A stretch of DNA of 64,000 bases from an uncultured Sulfitobacter sp. (GTDB lineage: Bacteria; Pseudomonadota; Alphaproteobacteria; Rhodobacterales; Rhodobacteraceae): NCBI RefSeq assembly GCF_947500075.1, contig NZ_CANMQS010000004.1:1-64000 (forward strand), in the 5' to 3' direction. A program made the translations under genes and the position numbers. Numbering within the stretch: the first letter of the stretch is position 1; every line of letters starts with the position of its first letter. The notes beneath the pieces were generated by a model. The model ran no database searches, was not told the DNA's origin, and worked only from the letters and a program-made list of their open reading frames with translations. Of this stretch, positions 51,490 to 59,436 are shown piece after piece.

Positions 51490-51715
51490 TGAAGCTTGGG
51501 GTTGAGCAGATAGCGCAGCCAAATTTACGCAGGCAAGTTTTTCGAAACAGCTCTCACGCGCAACACCATCTGTACGCAACCTCGAATAGTAAGAAGCGAC
51601 CGGCAGAAAGGTGGCAATCAGGCGGGTCCATTAAGAATCGAATTCGCTCATTGAGTTGTTGACGGGTCGTCAAGCACATGATTCAATTAAACAATATTTT
51701 ACAGGACCTAAAAAA

Positions 51716-52942
51716 ATGCATTCACCGAGCGTCTTCAATCGATTGTGGCCTTCCGTCCAACTCCCCGAGGAAATCGGGGATGCGTCGAGGATCGGGATGA
51801 ACGCTTATCAAAGGGTCACAGAGCTGACAGATAAATTCGGAAGTACCGAGATCGATCTGCCAATCCTGGGACTTTTTGGTGAAGTTGGCGGGCTTCTCAG
51901 CGCCTTGAAGAAGAAGCAACGTGATCAGTCTTACGAGCAGAGCTATGACGAAGCGGTTGTCGAGGAGCTGGGCGACGTTCTGTGGTACTTCACTCGGATT
52001 GCAGCACGGGCAAATCTTGATCTCAGTGTAATAGCGCAGCGTGCCTTCCGTGACATGTCGGATTGGGACGAGGTGATGGCCGACGAAAACGGTATCTTCG
52101 GTGACATTCAGCACATCCACAAAGAGCCGATCTCGAATGAGGAGTTTTCGGGACGGGTAGTGCAGCTAGCAGGACGTGTCGGCGATTTGATGAACGATCT
52201 CCATTCCGGTGCATTCTCATCAAATCGCGACAAACTGGCTGGGCACCTTGTCGAGATTTTCCGCGCGATAATCGAAGCCGCGGATGCAGCCGAAGTAGAA
52301 CTTGAAGACGCGGCCCGCCAGAACCTCTACAAGATTTTCAGCCGTTGGCCTCATCAGAAGGAATACCCTGCCCTCTTCGACGAAGATGACGATCCCGCCG
52401 AGCAGTTGCCGAGACGTCTCGAAATCGAGATTTTCGAGCGCGAGCGGGGCGGCAACGTTCTCGTGTTCCAGCGATGCAATGGATTGAACATCGGAGACCC
52501 GCTGACCGACAATAAAGAAGACGCTGATGACTACCGATTCCACGATGTCTTCCACTACGCCTACGCTGCGATTCTGGGCTGGTCGCCAGTGATGCGCGCG
52601 CTATTCAAGCTGAAACGAAAATCAGACCCCGTGAAAGACGAAAACCAGGATGGTGCCCGCGCGAATCTCGTGGAGGAAGGAATTTCAACCTGGATATTCA
52701 ACCGGGCCATGAAGCAGGATTTCTTTGCCGGCGTAGAGCAAGGAAAGCTCAGTTATGACATGCTGAAAACCGTCCATCAATTCTCCTCCGGCTATGAGGC
52801 GGAACGATGCCCATTGTGGCTATGGGAGGAAGCAATCCTCGAAGGTTTCAGGTGCTTCCGGTATCTCAAGCAGCATCGGCAGGGCAGGTTGATCCTCGAC
52901 CTGAAAAAGCGAAGCATCGACATTGAGGCTTTAAAATTATGA
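51716..52942 (+). CDS. double MazG-like protein with conserved C-terminal domain
   Basis: A 408-residue protein. Residues ~30-120 form a MazG-like all-alpha NTP pyrophosphohydrolase unit; the EELGDVLWYFTRIAA motif is intact but the first metal-binding helix (GLFGEVGGLLSALKK) has lost the second acidic position. Residues ~140-210 look like a second copy (GRVGDLMNDL, LVEIFRAIIEAADAAEVELED). The C-terminal ~170 residues have a distinctive motif, YRFHDVFHYAYAAILGW ... EEGISTWIFNRA, with histidines and acidic residues suggesting another metal site. The gene overlaps a UDG-like gene by 4 bases. A role in hydrolysing non-canonical nucleotides is inferred. Confidence 0.75.
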   Translation: MHSPSVFNRLWPSVQLPEEIGDASRIGMNAYQRVTELTDKFGSTEIDLPILGLFGEVGGLLSALKKKQRDQSYEQSYDEAVVEELGDVLWYFTRIAARANLDLSVIAQRAFRDMSDWDEVMADENGIFGDIQHIHKEPISNEEFSGRVVQLAGRVGDLMNDLHSGAFSSNRDKLAGHLVEIFRAIIEAADAAEVELEDAARQNLYKIFSRWPHQKEYPALFDEDDDPAEQLPRRLEIEIFERERGGNVLVFQRCNGLNIGDPLTDNKEDADDYRFHDVFHYAYAAILGWSPVMRALFKLKRKSDPVKDENQDGARANLVEEGISTWIFNRAMKQDFFAGVEQGKLSYDMLKTVHQFSSGYEAERCPLWLWEEAILEGFRCFRYLKQHRQGRLILDLKKRSIDIEALKL

Positions 52943-53613
52943 GCGCGAGTGAATTCATCTGTGAACTCCAGTCCTTTTCGGCAGAGCGGGTCTTCAATCC
53001 ATATCGCGATGTGTGCCCAGATTGGGACCGCGCTGACGCCGCGGCCACGAGGTCTGGTAACCTCAAAAACCTTCTTGAAGCCGTACATGCCTCCGGCGTG
53101 GACACAATCTGGGTTGCTAGGGACCTGGGTTATCGCGGAGGACGCCGAACGGGTGTGCCACTGACCGATGAGGTTCATTTGAACACGGTCGAACGTCTGT
53201 TTGGCACTGGATCGCTCGTTCGCGCCACCCAAGGCGAAATCGTTGCCGAGCGTACCGCTGCCGTGATTTGGAAACTCCTGGGTACTATTGGACGGCCGGT
53301 GATGCTTTGGAACGTCTTTCCGTTTCATCCACATGAAGAAGCAAAACCGATGACTAACAGATGCCATACAGCAAAAGAGCGCGAACTGACTTTGCCATTC
53401 TTGTGGTATCTGATCGAGTTTCTGAAGCCGAAGCAGCTCGTAGCTATCGGACGCGACGCACAGGCAGCACTGGAAGATTCACCAATACCGGTGATTAATG
53501 TCCGGCACCCGAGCTATGGCGGACAACGCGAATTCAACGAAACACTGGCGGACTTTTACAAGGTCGACGTGCCATTGGCAGCAAAGCAAGAAACTATGAA
53601 GTTCTTTGCTTAA
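52939..53613 (+). CDS. uracil-DNA glycosylase-superfamily protein
   Basis: A 224-residue protein with the UDG-superfamily layout. VARDLGYRGGRRTGVPLTDE (residues ~59-78) is motif A with an unusual arginine in place of the common water-activating acidic/Asn residue. WNVFPFHPHE near 123 and VRHPSYGG near 190 correspond to the pocket and DNA-intercalation motifs. It overlaps the MazG-type gene, so the two act as a pair. Such a pair could recognise modified or uracil-bearing DNA of an invader while controlling the nucleotide pool. The gene ends in a 4-bp overlap with the convergent ThyA-like gene. Confidence 0.75.
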   Translation: MSASEFICELQSFSAERVFNPYRDVCPDWDRADAAATRSGNLKNLLEAVHASGVDTIWVARDLGYRGGRRTGVPLTDEVHLNTVERLFGTGSLVRATQGEIVAERTAAVIWKLLGTIGRPVMLWNVFPFHPHEEAKPMTNRCHTAKERELTLPFLWYLIEFLKPKQLVAIGRDAQAALEDSPIPVINVRHPSYGGQREFNETLADFYKVDVPLAAKQETMKFFA

Positions 53614-54383
53614 GCGGCCTCCGCCAGATCAACTGCTACCGCACATTCGTCGATCAGATTTTTTATGTCTCCGACGTTTGCTTTGCATTGCTGAGTCGTT
53701 GTTGCATGTGTCGATAGAATGGTGAGTGAACCCGGCTGCACACCGGCTTCCTTGGATACGAAAGAGAGCAACTGAGCAAGTCCCATGAGATTTCCTAGCA
53801 GCTTCTCGATGTAATAGTGATTGCGGTAGGTCACAGTCAGCATCAGTTTCTTCTCTGCTTTGCCGGCAAGCTTGAAACTGAGATGGCTCATGCATTGCCC
53901 CCCGTACGGGGAGTCGCTGAGGTCCCTGAAGGGATCAAAGATGGCGATCTCGAACTTATTCTTCGCAGTGATGCTGGGGTCGCTGATCCGGCGAATGACG
54001 TCTTGGAGAGGATTGATAACTCTGCCCTCGGCCGAGATGACCTTGGTCATTCGCTCAAAATAGTAACCTGTCCAGTTGCAGTCTTTCCGAATTTTTGGAA
54101 GCAAGACATCATGGAAGGTTTCATAGAGCCCTTCGATTCCGTGTTTTTTATAGAGTGCGTTTGGGAAGATCGTGTTAGCGACGGTCATCAGCGGCTTGGA
54201 TCGAGGTCTCAGAAACCCGTCGACGCGCTGGATGATCGCAAGACTGGTCGCATCGCAGATTACCGGTTCCTTAAGGTCCACAATGACGTTGTAGGCTTCG
54301 TGCTGTGGCTGCGCGAAGACTTGCTGTGTTGCCTCGAGCCAGGCGCGCGCAGCATCAGGCTGCGGCTTTGTTGCCAGATACAT
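53610..54383 (-). CDS. thymidylate synthase-like protein
   Basis: A 257-residue protein whose second half follows thymidylate synthase: GGQCMSHLSFKL (C164 in the position of the catalytic cysteine), then LTVTYRNHYYIEKLLGNLMGLAQLLSFVSKEAGVQPG, matching the synthase YQRS...N...LL...G helix, and LSTHA where the synthase has GDTHLY. The first half (residues 30-120) is divergent. It may act on dUMP/dCMP-like nucleotides, or be a nucleotide sensor without catalysis. It is the last gene of the peptidase operon (29-nt overlap with the C1 peptidase). Confidence 0.65.
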   Translation of the reverse strand: MYLATKPQPDAARAWLEATQQVFAQPQHEAYNVIVDLKEPVICDATSLAIIQRVDGFLRPRSKPLMTVANTIFPNALYKKHGIEGLYETFHDVLLPKIRKDCNWTGYYFERMTKVISAEGRVINPLQDVIRRISDPSITAKNKFEIAIFDPFRDLSDSPYGGQCMSHLSFKLAGKAEKKLMLTVTYRNHYYIEKLLGNLMGLAQLLSFVSKEAGVQPGSLTILSTHATTTQQCKANVGDIKNLIDECAVAVDLAEAA

Positions 54384-55044
54384 GTGATCCCTCCTTCAAT
54401 ACGGCAATGTCATACAGACTGGCGTCGAAGAGATCTTCGGCGATCCAGGCATAGCCATCGTCGCCCCAGCCATTGCCCCAACTGTTCCGAATAAGAAAAC
54501 AGCGCCCTGACGAAGCCGTGCCGTAGCCGACCGCAACCACTGCGTGTCGCATATTGATGTTTGGCGTCGATGCGGGCGATGTCTCGATAATTCTTCCCCT
54601 CTGCGCCGCGAAAAACGAGTCGCAAAGAAAAATCAAGGAAATAACCGGCAATCCGGCATTCAGATACTGGACGACGTCGTTTGCGAGTTGACCGCACCGA
54701 TCGCCATTGCGCTTGTAGATATCACCGAAGTCGGTCGGTGGGGTCCAGGATTTCATAACCTGATCCGGCTTTTTCTGGATGTAGGGCCAGTCGGCTTCGA
54801 TTGGCTGACCTTCGGACTTGAGCGCCGCCAATACATCGGGAACAGTGGCACCGGAGGTGGCATCCCGCCCCCCAATCTTCTGGGCATGGTAGTAAAGGAA
54901 TTCGCAAGAAAGTTCAGTGTCTGGATCAAGCAAAGCGCCATGCGCGTCACTTGCTGCGAAGGCGAGGCAAGTCGGTCGGCTGCCCTGATCGCGGATCGGT
55001 GCAAACTGGCCGCGCAAGTCGACTGTCGGGATTACCAGAGTCAT
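54355..55044 (-). CDS. C1 papain-like cysteine peptidase
   Basis: A 229-residue papain-fold peptidase with a complete active site: oxyanion glutamine Q20 and nucleophile C26 in RDQGSRPTCLAF, H167 in MRHAVVAVGYG and N187 in RNSWGNGWGDDGY. It has no signal peptide and no propeptide, so it would be cytoplasmic and active as made unless inhibited. The gene directly upstream encodes a chagasin-like inhibitor domain, a known inhibitor class of C1 peptidases. I infer a toxin-like protease held in check by that partner. Its substrate might be an element-encoded or host protein, or its ACP-like neighbour. Confidence 0.9.
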   Translation of the reverse strand: MTLVIPTVDLRGQFAPIRDQGSRPTCLAFAASDAHGALLDPDTELSCEFLYYHAQKIGGRDATSGATVPDVLAALKSEGQPIEADWPYIQKKPDQVMKSWTPPTDFGDIYKRNGDRCGQLANDVVQYLNAGLPVISLIFLCDSFFAAQRGRIIETSPASTPNINMRHAVVAVGYGTASSGRCFLIRNSWGNGWGDDGYAWIAEDLFDASLYDIAVLKEGSHVSGNKAAA

Positions 55045-56051
55045 GCGGCCAGCAACGCCTTTTTCTTGTCCGCTCTCGACAAACCTTCGAGTTCGGGTCC
55101 GGATAGATCGAAATCAAAGGAGAGTTTGCTTAGGGGCTCTTGAGGTTGCCAGGGTCTTTGTTCGGTGAGATCGACCCGTCCGTAGTTGCTGTCTTCGAGA
55201 TGGGCAGTGATGTTGCGGAACACAGGATTGCCGACGCCCTGTTCATCCAGCGCTTCTCTTGTGTCCTGAACGATAAGAAACCCGCTCTCCACCAGCTGGT
55301 CTAAGTTCCACACATATCCTCCGGAGCTATGCTCTTTGAGACGAATGACGAACAAGTCGTTCCGGCTGCCGGATATGCTTGTGCCCTGATCTGCCTCCGT
55401 TAAGAGCCAGGTGTCGCCGAAGTAATTCTCGGGGACGAAATCTCCCAGCAAACGCTGCTTGCGCGTCCGCACTTCAGCCGCCAGCAACTCTTTGGCAACA
55501 GACGGATCGATTACATTGTATCGTTGCAGTGTGTAGCAGGTTGCTGCGTAGCTTGTGCCCAGCCGCAGCGCGAGTTGGTACACCTTGTCAGGGTCCTGCA
55601 AGTCAACCGCCGTCCAGCCGCGCTGGCGGCAGTGTTGCATTACAAGCCACCTTGGCATCAAGAAAGCGGCCGCAAACGTGTTTGCTTCGAGTTCCTGAAG
55701 ATCCGGCAGACCTCTGTTTTGAAATGGTGAACGCCGCAGTACCTGCTCATCATCGAGACTCGGTTTATGCTCCAGATAGAAATGCCCCAGCTCGTGCGCC
55801 GCGGTGAACCGCTGAATGCTTAAGGGCCGTTGAGTCGTTATCAGTATACCCGGCGCAGGTTCGCGCAAATAGGCACCCAAGAGACCATTGAGGGGGCGGA
55901 GCAAGAGCGTAATGTCGAGTTGGCTGATCGTGTCGAAGACATCGATACTGCCAAGTTGAGCCACCATATCGGTCTGGCTGCCCAGTTGCTCATGCAGCCT
56001 GGCAGCCTTCGCGACACCATTGCGGATTGCTTCCGAAGTCGAACTTGCCAT
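55041..56051 (-). CDS. ImmA/IrrE metallopeptidase fused to a chagasin-like inhibitor domain
   Basis: A 336-residue fusion. Residues ~40-190 are an ImmA/IrrE zinc protease (HELGH at 86-90, third ligand E122 in LQELEANTFAAAFLMP). Residues ~225-320 match the chagasin (I42) family in its three inhibitory loops in order: SSGGYVW at 242-248, GVGN at 272-275 and RPW at 299-301. Chagasins block C1 papain-like peptidases, and the very next gene (4-nt overlap) encodes one. The fusion ties a repressor-cleaving type protease to an inhibitor and looks like a control node. I have not seen this fusion described. Confidence 0.85.
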   Translation of the reverse strand: MASSTSEAIRNGVAKAARLHEQLGSQTDMVAQLGSIDVFDTISQLDITLLLRPLNGLLGAYLREPAPGILITTQRPLSIQRFTAAHELGHFYLEHKPSLDDEQVLRRSPFQNRGLPDLQELEANTFAAAFLMPRWLVMQHCRQRGWTAVDLQDPDKVYQLALRLGTSYAATCYTLQRYNVIDPSVAKELLAAEVRTRKQRLLGDFVPENYFGDTWLLTEADQGTSISGSRNDLFVIRLKEHSSGGYVWNLDQLVESGFLIVQDTREALDEQGVGNPVFRNITAHLEDSNYGRVDLTEQRPWQPQEPLSKLSFDFDLSGPELEGLSRADKKKALLAA

Positions 56052-56062
56052 TTTGGATGTCT

Positions 56063-56458
56063 CTAATTCGACCTGTTTTGAAGATAATCCGCGAAGCGCG
56101 TGAGTTCTTCGCGATCGTTGCCGGATAGGGCCGCTGCCTTTCGAGCAAGATGTGCGACATCAGCAGGTAGCGCGGACGTGGCAGCATCTTCACCTGTGAA
56201 ATGCGTGATCGGTTGTTTATAGAGCTGTGCAAGCTTCTTGAGTTCTAGCGCTTCGATTTTTCGGTTGCCCTTCTCGATCTCGACGAGCGCTGTCCGTGTG
56301 ACAGTGAGATATTCCGCGACCTCCTCTTGCGTGAAGCCAAGATACTTCCGCGCATCCTGCAGACGTTGGCCGATCAGAATTCTCTCCTGTTTGTCGGTTG
56401 CCGATTTTGTCTGAACTTCGCTCATGCTTTCGCCTTTCCTTTTTGATTTTTCTGCCAA
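56063..56458 (-). CDS. XRE-family regulator
   Basis: A 131-residue protein with an XRE helix-turn-helix at residues ~28-82 (RLQDARKYLGFTQEEVAEYLTVTRTALVEIEKGNRKIEALELKKLAQLY). A C-terminal tail follows that may dimerise (ALSGNDREELTRFADYLQ). It lies 11 bases before the ImmA-chagasin gene, so it is the likely repressor and protease substrate. It overlaps the ACP-like gene by 37 bases. An alternative start at an internal ATG (KSKRKGESM) would shorten it by about 11 residues. Confidence 0.88.
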   Translation of the reverse strand: MAEKSKRKGESMSEVQTKSATDKQERILIGQRLQDARKYLGFTQEEVAEYLTVTRTALVEIEKGNRKIEALELKKLAQLYKQPITHFTGEDAATSALPADVAHLARKAAALSGNDREELTRFADYLQNRSN

Positions 56459-56769
56459 ACCTTCTCGATCTTAGGCATCAGATTCTCAACCGCCTGATCG
56501 ACAGAAGCGTACCCTCCTTCCTTCACAAGTTTTTGCGGCAACTCACTGCCAACTAATGGTTCCACCGCGCACAGGATTTCAACGACAATCAGGGAGTCGA
56601 TGGATACTGACTGCTTTGAAACGTCCGAGAGCGACTCCGGCAATTCTACACCGTAAAGTGTCGCTTGATCCTGAACGTTCGATATCAACGCATCTCGCAA
56701 CGCCGCTTCGATGGCAGCTGCCTGAAACGTATCGGTCGATATTTGTTCAGTTTGTGTAGTCAGCGCCAC
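56422..56769 (-). CDS. acyl-carrier-protein-like small protein
   Basis: A 115-residue protein. Residues ~45-105 have the pattern of an acyl carrier domain: SVSIDSLIVVEILCAVEPLVG holds a DSL motif (S59, the phosphopantetheine-attachment position in ACPs), then ELPQKLV and a closing helix. Length and spacing fit an ACP, but the flanks and lysine-rich tail do not. It is the first gene of the peptidase operon. If modified, it could be a carrier or a target of the peptidase; this is inference. Promoter not identified. Confidence 0.55.
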   Translation of the reverse strand: MALTTQTEQISTDTFQAAAIEAALRDALISNVQDQATLYGVELPESLSDVSKQSVSIDSLIVVEILCAVEPLVGSELPQKLVKEGGYASVDQAVENLMPKIEKVWQKNQKGKAKA

Positions 56770-57028
56770 TAGTCGAACCTTTCCAACATGGAGCTAACAT
56801 AATGTTGGAATTCCCAACAGTCAAGCATCCCGTCTCTGTGCCACGGTCTGATACCTTGGCCTTACTCCGAATAGCGTCGAGAAGCTCACGCCAAATAACT
56901 CAAATGATTTGTCAGAAACATGTGGCGCATGAACCGCCATTTCGCTTGAACACGCCGGAAGTCAAAGTCCGCTTTCCAGAGGCTATTTGGACCACTTAGC
57001 GCGCGCAGCGAACTTCCGCTTCCCGCCC

Positions 57029-58562
57029 ATTCTGTTGAAAAACAACGTGTTGCGAGCGCAGAAATTAGCGGCATGAACAGTGCGCGGGCGCCTTTCTGAC
57101 TAGGCTTTGCGTGGTTGCTGCGGTGCAGGAAAGATCTTGGCCAGTTTCCGGAGATTCTGGGCGGTATCTGCGAGGAGGAATTCGTCGCTTGCGCCGCATG
57201 GACCGCGTAATCGAAGGCGCCCGAGGCCGAGGATGCGTTTGAGGTGGGCGAAGAGCATCTCGACCTTCTTGCGGAGCTTGGACGAGACTTTGTACTGACG
57301 TGTTTTTCTGATGGCGCGAGCGACGTCCCTGGCATCTTCATGTTCTTCGCGGGTGATCTTGCGTGCGTCTGCTTTCGGGCAGCACTTCATCTTTGAGGGG
57401 CACGCCTGACAGGTGTGTTTGAGAGCTTGGTACTTGGCAACACCTTTACCGGTCGGGCCACGATTCGGATCGGAATAGTTCCGGCGGAACTGCTTGAGCG
57501 CTTCACCTTCGGGACAGATGTATTGATTGTTCTCGGCGTCCCATTCGAAGTCAGCGCGGGACCATGTGCCGTCCGTCCGGCCAGCCTTGTCGATGACCGG
57601 GATGTGCGGTGCGATCTTGCGCTTCACCAGCCAGTCCAGCATCGGGCCGGAGCCGTAGGCGGTGTCCGCAATCAGACGTTCCGGGTGCAGGTCGAACTTG
57701 TCTTTAACCCGCGTTAGCATGGTCTTCGTCGATCCCACCTCGGCCTGTCGGATCGATCTGGTCGCTTCGACATCGACGATTACACCGTGATCCGTGTCGA
57801 TCAGATAGTTGTCGGAATAGCTAAAGAATGCAGGGCCTTTGCGCGCAGCAGTCCATTGGCTGGCAGGGTCGGAAAAGGATGTGAACTTCGGCTGTACTTC
57901 ACTCGCAGCACCAAACGCGGCCTCATCCAGCGTGTCGAGATACTCGCGAACAGCCCGTGGTGCAGTGCCCACATCAACGCGCGCCGGGTCCCATTCTTCC
58001 TTTGGAGCAGAGTACTGCCGGTTCGCGTCGGCTTCGATCAAGCTGGCATCAACAGCCATACGCTGTCCGCTCACCAAACCTTCGGTGATGCATCTCGCAA
58101 CGGTTGTCTCGAACAGATGGCGCAATAGCTCACTATCGCGGAAACGGCCATGCCTGTTCTTTGAGAAGGTGGAATGGTCAGGGATGCGTTCGCTCAGATC
58201 AAGGCGGCAAAACCAGCGATACGCCAGGTTCAGATGCACCTCTTCACACAGACGTCGCTCAGAACGGATGCCAAAGCAGTATCCCACCAAAAGCATGCGG
58301 ATCAGTAGCTCTGGATCGACCGATGGACGACCAGTATGGCTGTAGAAATCGGCCAGATACGGGCGGATGTCGCTCAGATCGACGAACCGATCAATCGACC
58401 GCAGCAGGTGATCTTGAGGGACATGGTCTTCCAGCGAGAACTCGTAAAACAGCGCCGCTTGTGCTTCCTGCTTCGGTCCCAACATCGCCGCATCCCCCCA
58501 CATCCTAGCGAGAATTGAATCAGCGACAGCACCTCAAATCAACAAGAGTTTTTCAACGGAAT
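57029..58562 (-). mobile_element. IS1182-type insertion sequence
   Basis: A ~1.53-kb element containing one transposase gene and bounded by imperfect inverted repeats ATTCTGTTGAAAAAC (57029-57043) and GTTTTTCAACGGAAT (58548-58562), with further matches inside (TGTTG, GAG). No clear target-site duplication could be read, so the last few bases of each end are uncertain. It separates the peptidase operon from the integration module. Confidence 0.85.
57100..58485 (-). CDS. IS1182-family transposase
   Basis: A 461-residue DDE transposase. The N-terminal helical DNA-binding region (FYEFSLEDHVPQDHLLRSIDRFVDL) and RPSVDPELLIRMLLVGYCFGIRSERRLCEEV match IS1182. Catalytic acidic residues are in MAVDASLIEADAN, LIADTAYGS and the C-terminal E of KVEMLFAHLKRILGL. 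A cysteine-rich insert (CQACPSKMKCC) is also typical. The start at 58485 (MLGPKQEAQ) is preferred over the in-frame ATG 18 bases earlier. The gene appears intact, so the copy may still move. Confidence 0.92.
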   Translation of the reverse strand: MLGPKQEAQAALFYEFSLEDHVPQDHLLRSIDRFVDLSDIRPYLADFYSHTGRPSVDPELLIRMLLVGYCFGIRSERRLCEEVHLNLAYRWFCRLDLSERIPDHSTFSKNRHGRFRDSELLRHLFETTVARCITEGLVSGQRMAVDASLIEADANRQYSAPKEEWDPARVDVGTAPRAVREYLDTLDEAAFGAASEVQPKFTSFSDPASQWTAARKGPAFFSYSDNYLIDTDHGVIVDVEATRSIRQAEVGSTKTMLTRVKDKFDLHPERLIADTAYGSGPMLDWLVKRKIAPHIPVIDKAGRTDGTWSRADFEWDAENNQYICPEGEALKQFRRNYSDPNRGPTGKGVAKYQALKHTCQACPSKMKCCPKADARKITREEHEDARDVARAIRKTRQYKVSSKLRKKVEMLFAHLKRILGLGRLRLRGPCGASDEFLLADTAQNLRKLAKIFPAPQQPRKA

Positions 58563-58748
58563 ACGCCCTTCCAGCAGGTCGCGGCGGTTCCAAACGGACA
58601 TTCCAATGCGTGCAGATAAGACTGGACTACCGCGGTAATTGGAGCGGTAGTGTCCACGCGCCAGGCCCTGTTCGGAGGCGCAGCTCGGGAACGCCGGGCT
58701 TTGCTCAGTAGCAGCGGAATTCACCGCTGATCATCTGAGGAGACGGAT

Positions 58749-59036
58749 ATGACCAAGAAAACGAGCAAGAAGACACACGCGGCTGGGCGCGTGACCAAGA
58801 AGGATCGGTTGATCAAATTGCTGAGCCACAAGACGGGCGTTGATGTCAAAGTATTGAGTGAGAAGCTGGGTTGGCAGCAGCATACGACACGGGCGGCGCT
58901 GACAGGGTTGCGCAAGGCGGGTTATGAGATCGCAGGGGAGAAGCCAGCGAAGGGCGGGATCTCGAAGTATCGGATCCTGGCAACACCGCAGCCAGAGAGT
59001 TCCGCACGGCCCTTGGAGGCAGCCAATGCGGCGTGA
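58749..59036 (+). CDS. DUF3489 domain protein
   Basis: A 95-residue basic protein with a DUF3489 winged-helix-like core (RLIKLLSHKTGVDVKVLSEKLGWQQHTTRAALTGLRKAGYEI, residues ~24-65). The family is almost always found in front of DUF2924 and a serine recombinase. It may be the accessory DNA-binding or directionality factor of the integration module, though this is not proven. Its stop lies 11 bases inside the next gene. Confidence 0.9.
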   Translation: MTKKTSKKTHAAGRVTKKDRLIKLLSHKTGVDVKVLSEKLGWQQHTTRAALTGLRKAGYEIAGEKPAKGGISKYRILATPQPESSARPLEAANAA

Positions 59037-59436
59037 ACCAGACCGGGCGCGGCCCGCGACGCTAGCACGATGGGAGGCGGTCTTTGGATCGCCTCCGCCG
59101 CTCTATTTGTCTGTGCCGTTCATGCAAAAGGCGCTGGCGTATGAGGCCCAGTGCGAGGCGATGGGCGGGTTAACAGCCAAGACACGGCGCTCCTTACGGC
59201 AAATCGCAGCAGGAGAAGACGTTACCAATGCGGCGCCGCCCAAGCTGAGCACGGGGGCGCATCTTGTTCGGGAATGGAATGGGCGCACCTATCAAGTGCA
59301 GGTCACGGATGCGGGCTTTGAGATGGATGGCAAAACTTGGCGCTCGCTCACCGCCATCGCCAAACACATCACCGGGGCAACCTGGTCTGGTCCTCGCTTC
59401 TTTGGACTGACAGCAGGAGCAGGGGGCGGGGCATGA
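59026..59436 (+). CDS. DUF2924 domain protein
   Basis: A 136-residue protein with the DUF2924 motif set: ARWEAVFGSPPPLYLSVPFM near the N-terminus, LSTGAHLVREWNGRTYQVQV in the middle and ITGATWSGPRFFGL at the end, the last segment being a DNA-recognition-like helix-loop. It is co-translated with DUF3489 (11-nt overlap) and with the recombinase (ATGA overlap). Families of this kind accompany the recombinase in alphaproteobacterial elements, and a role as recombinase co-factor is inferred. Confidence 0.9.
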   Translation: MRREPDRARPATLARWEAVFGSPPPLYLSVPFMQKALAYEAQCEAMGGLTAKTRRSLRQIAAGEDVTNAAPPKLSTGAHLVREWNGRTYQVQVTDAGFEMDGKTWRSLTAIAKHITGATWSGPRFFGLTAGAGGGA

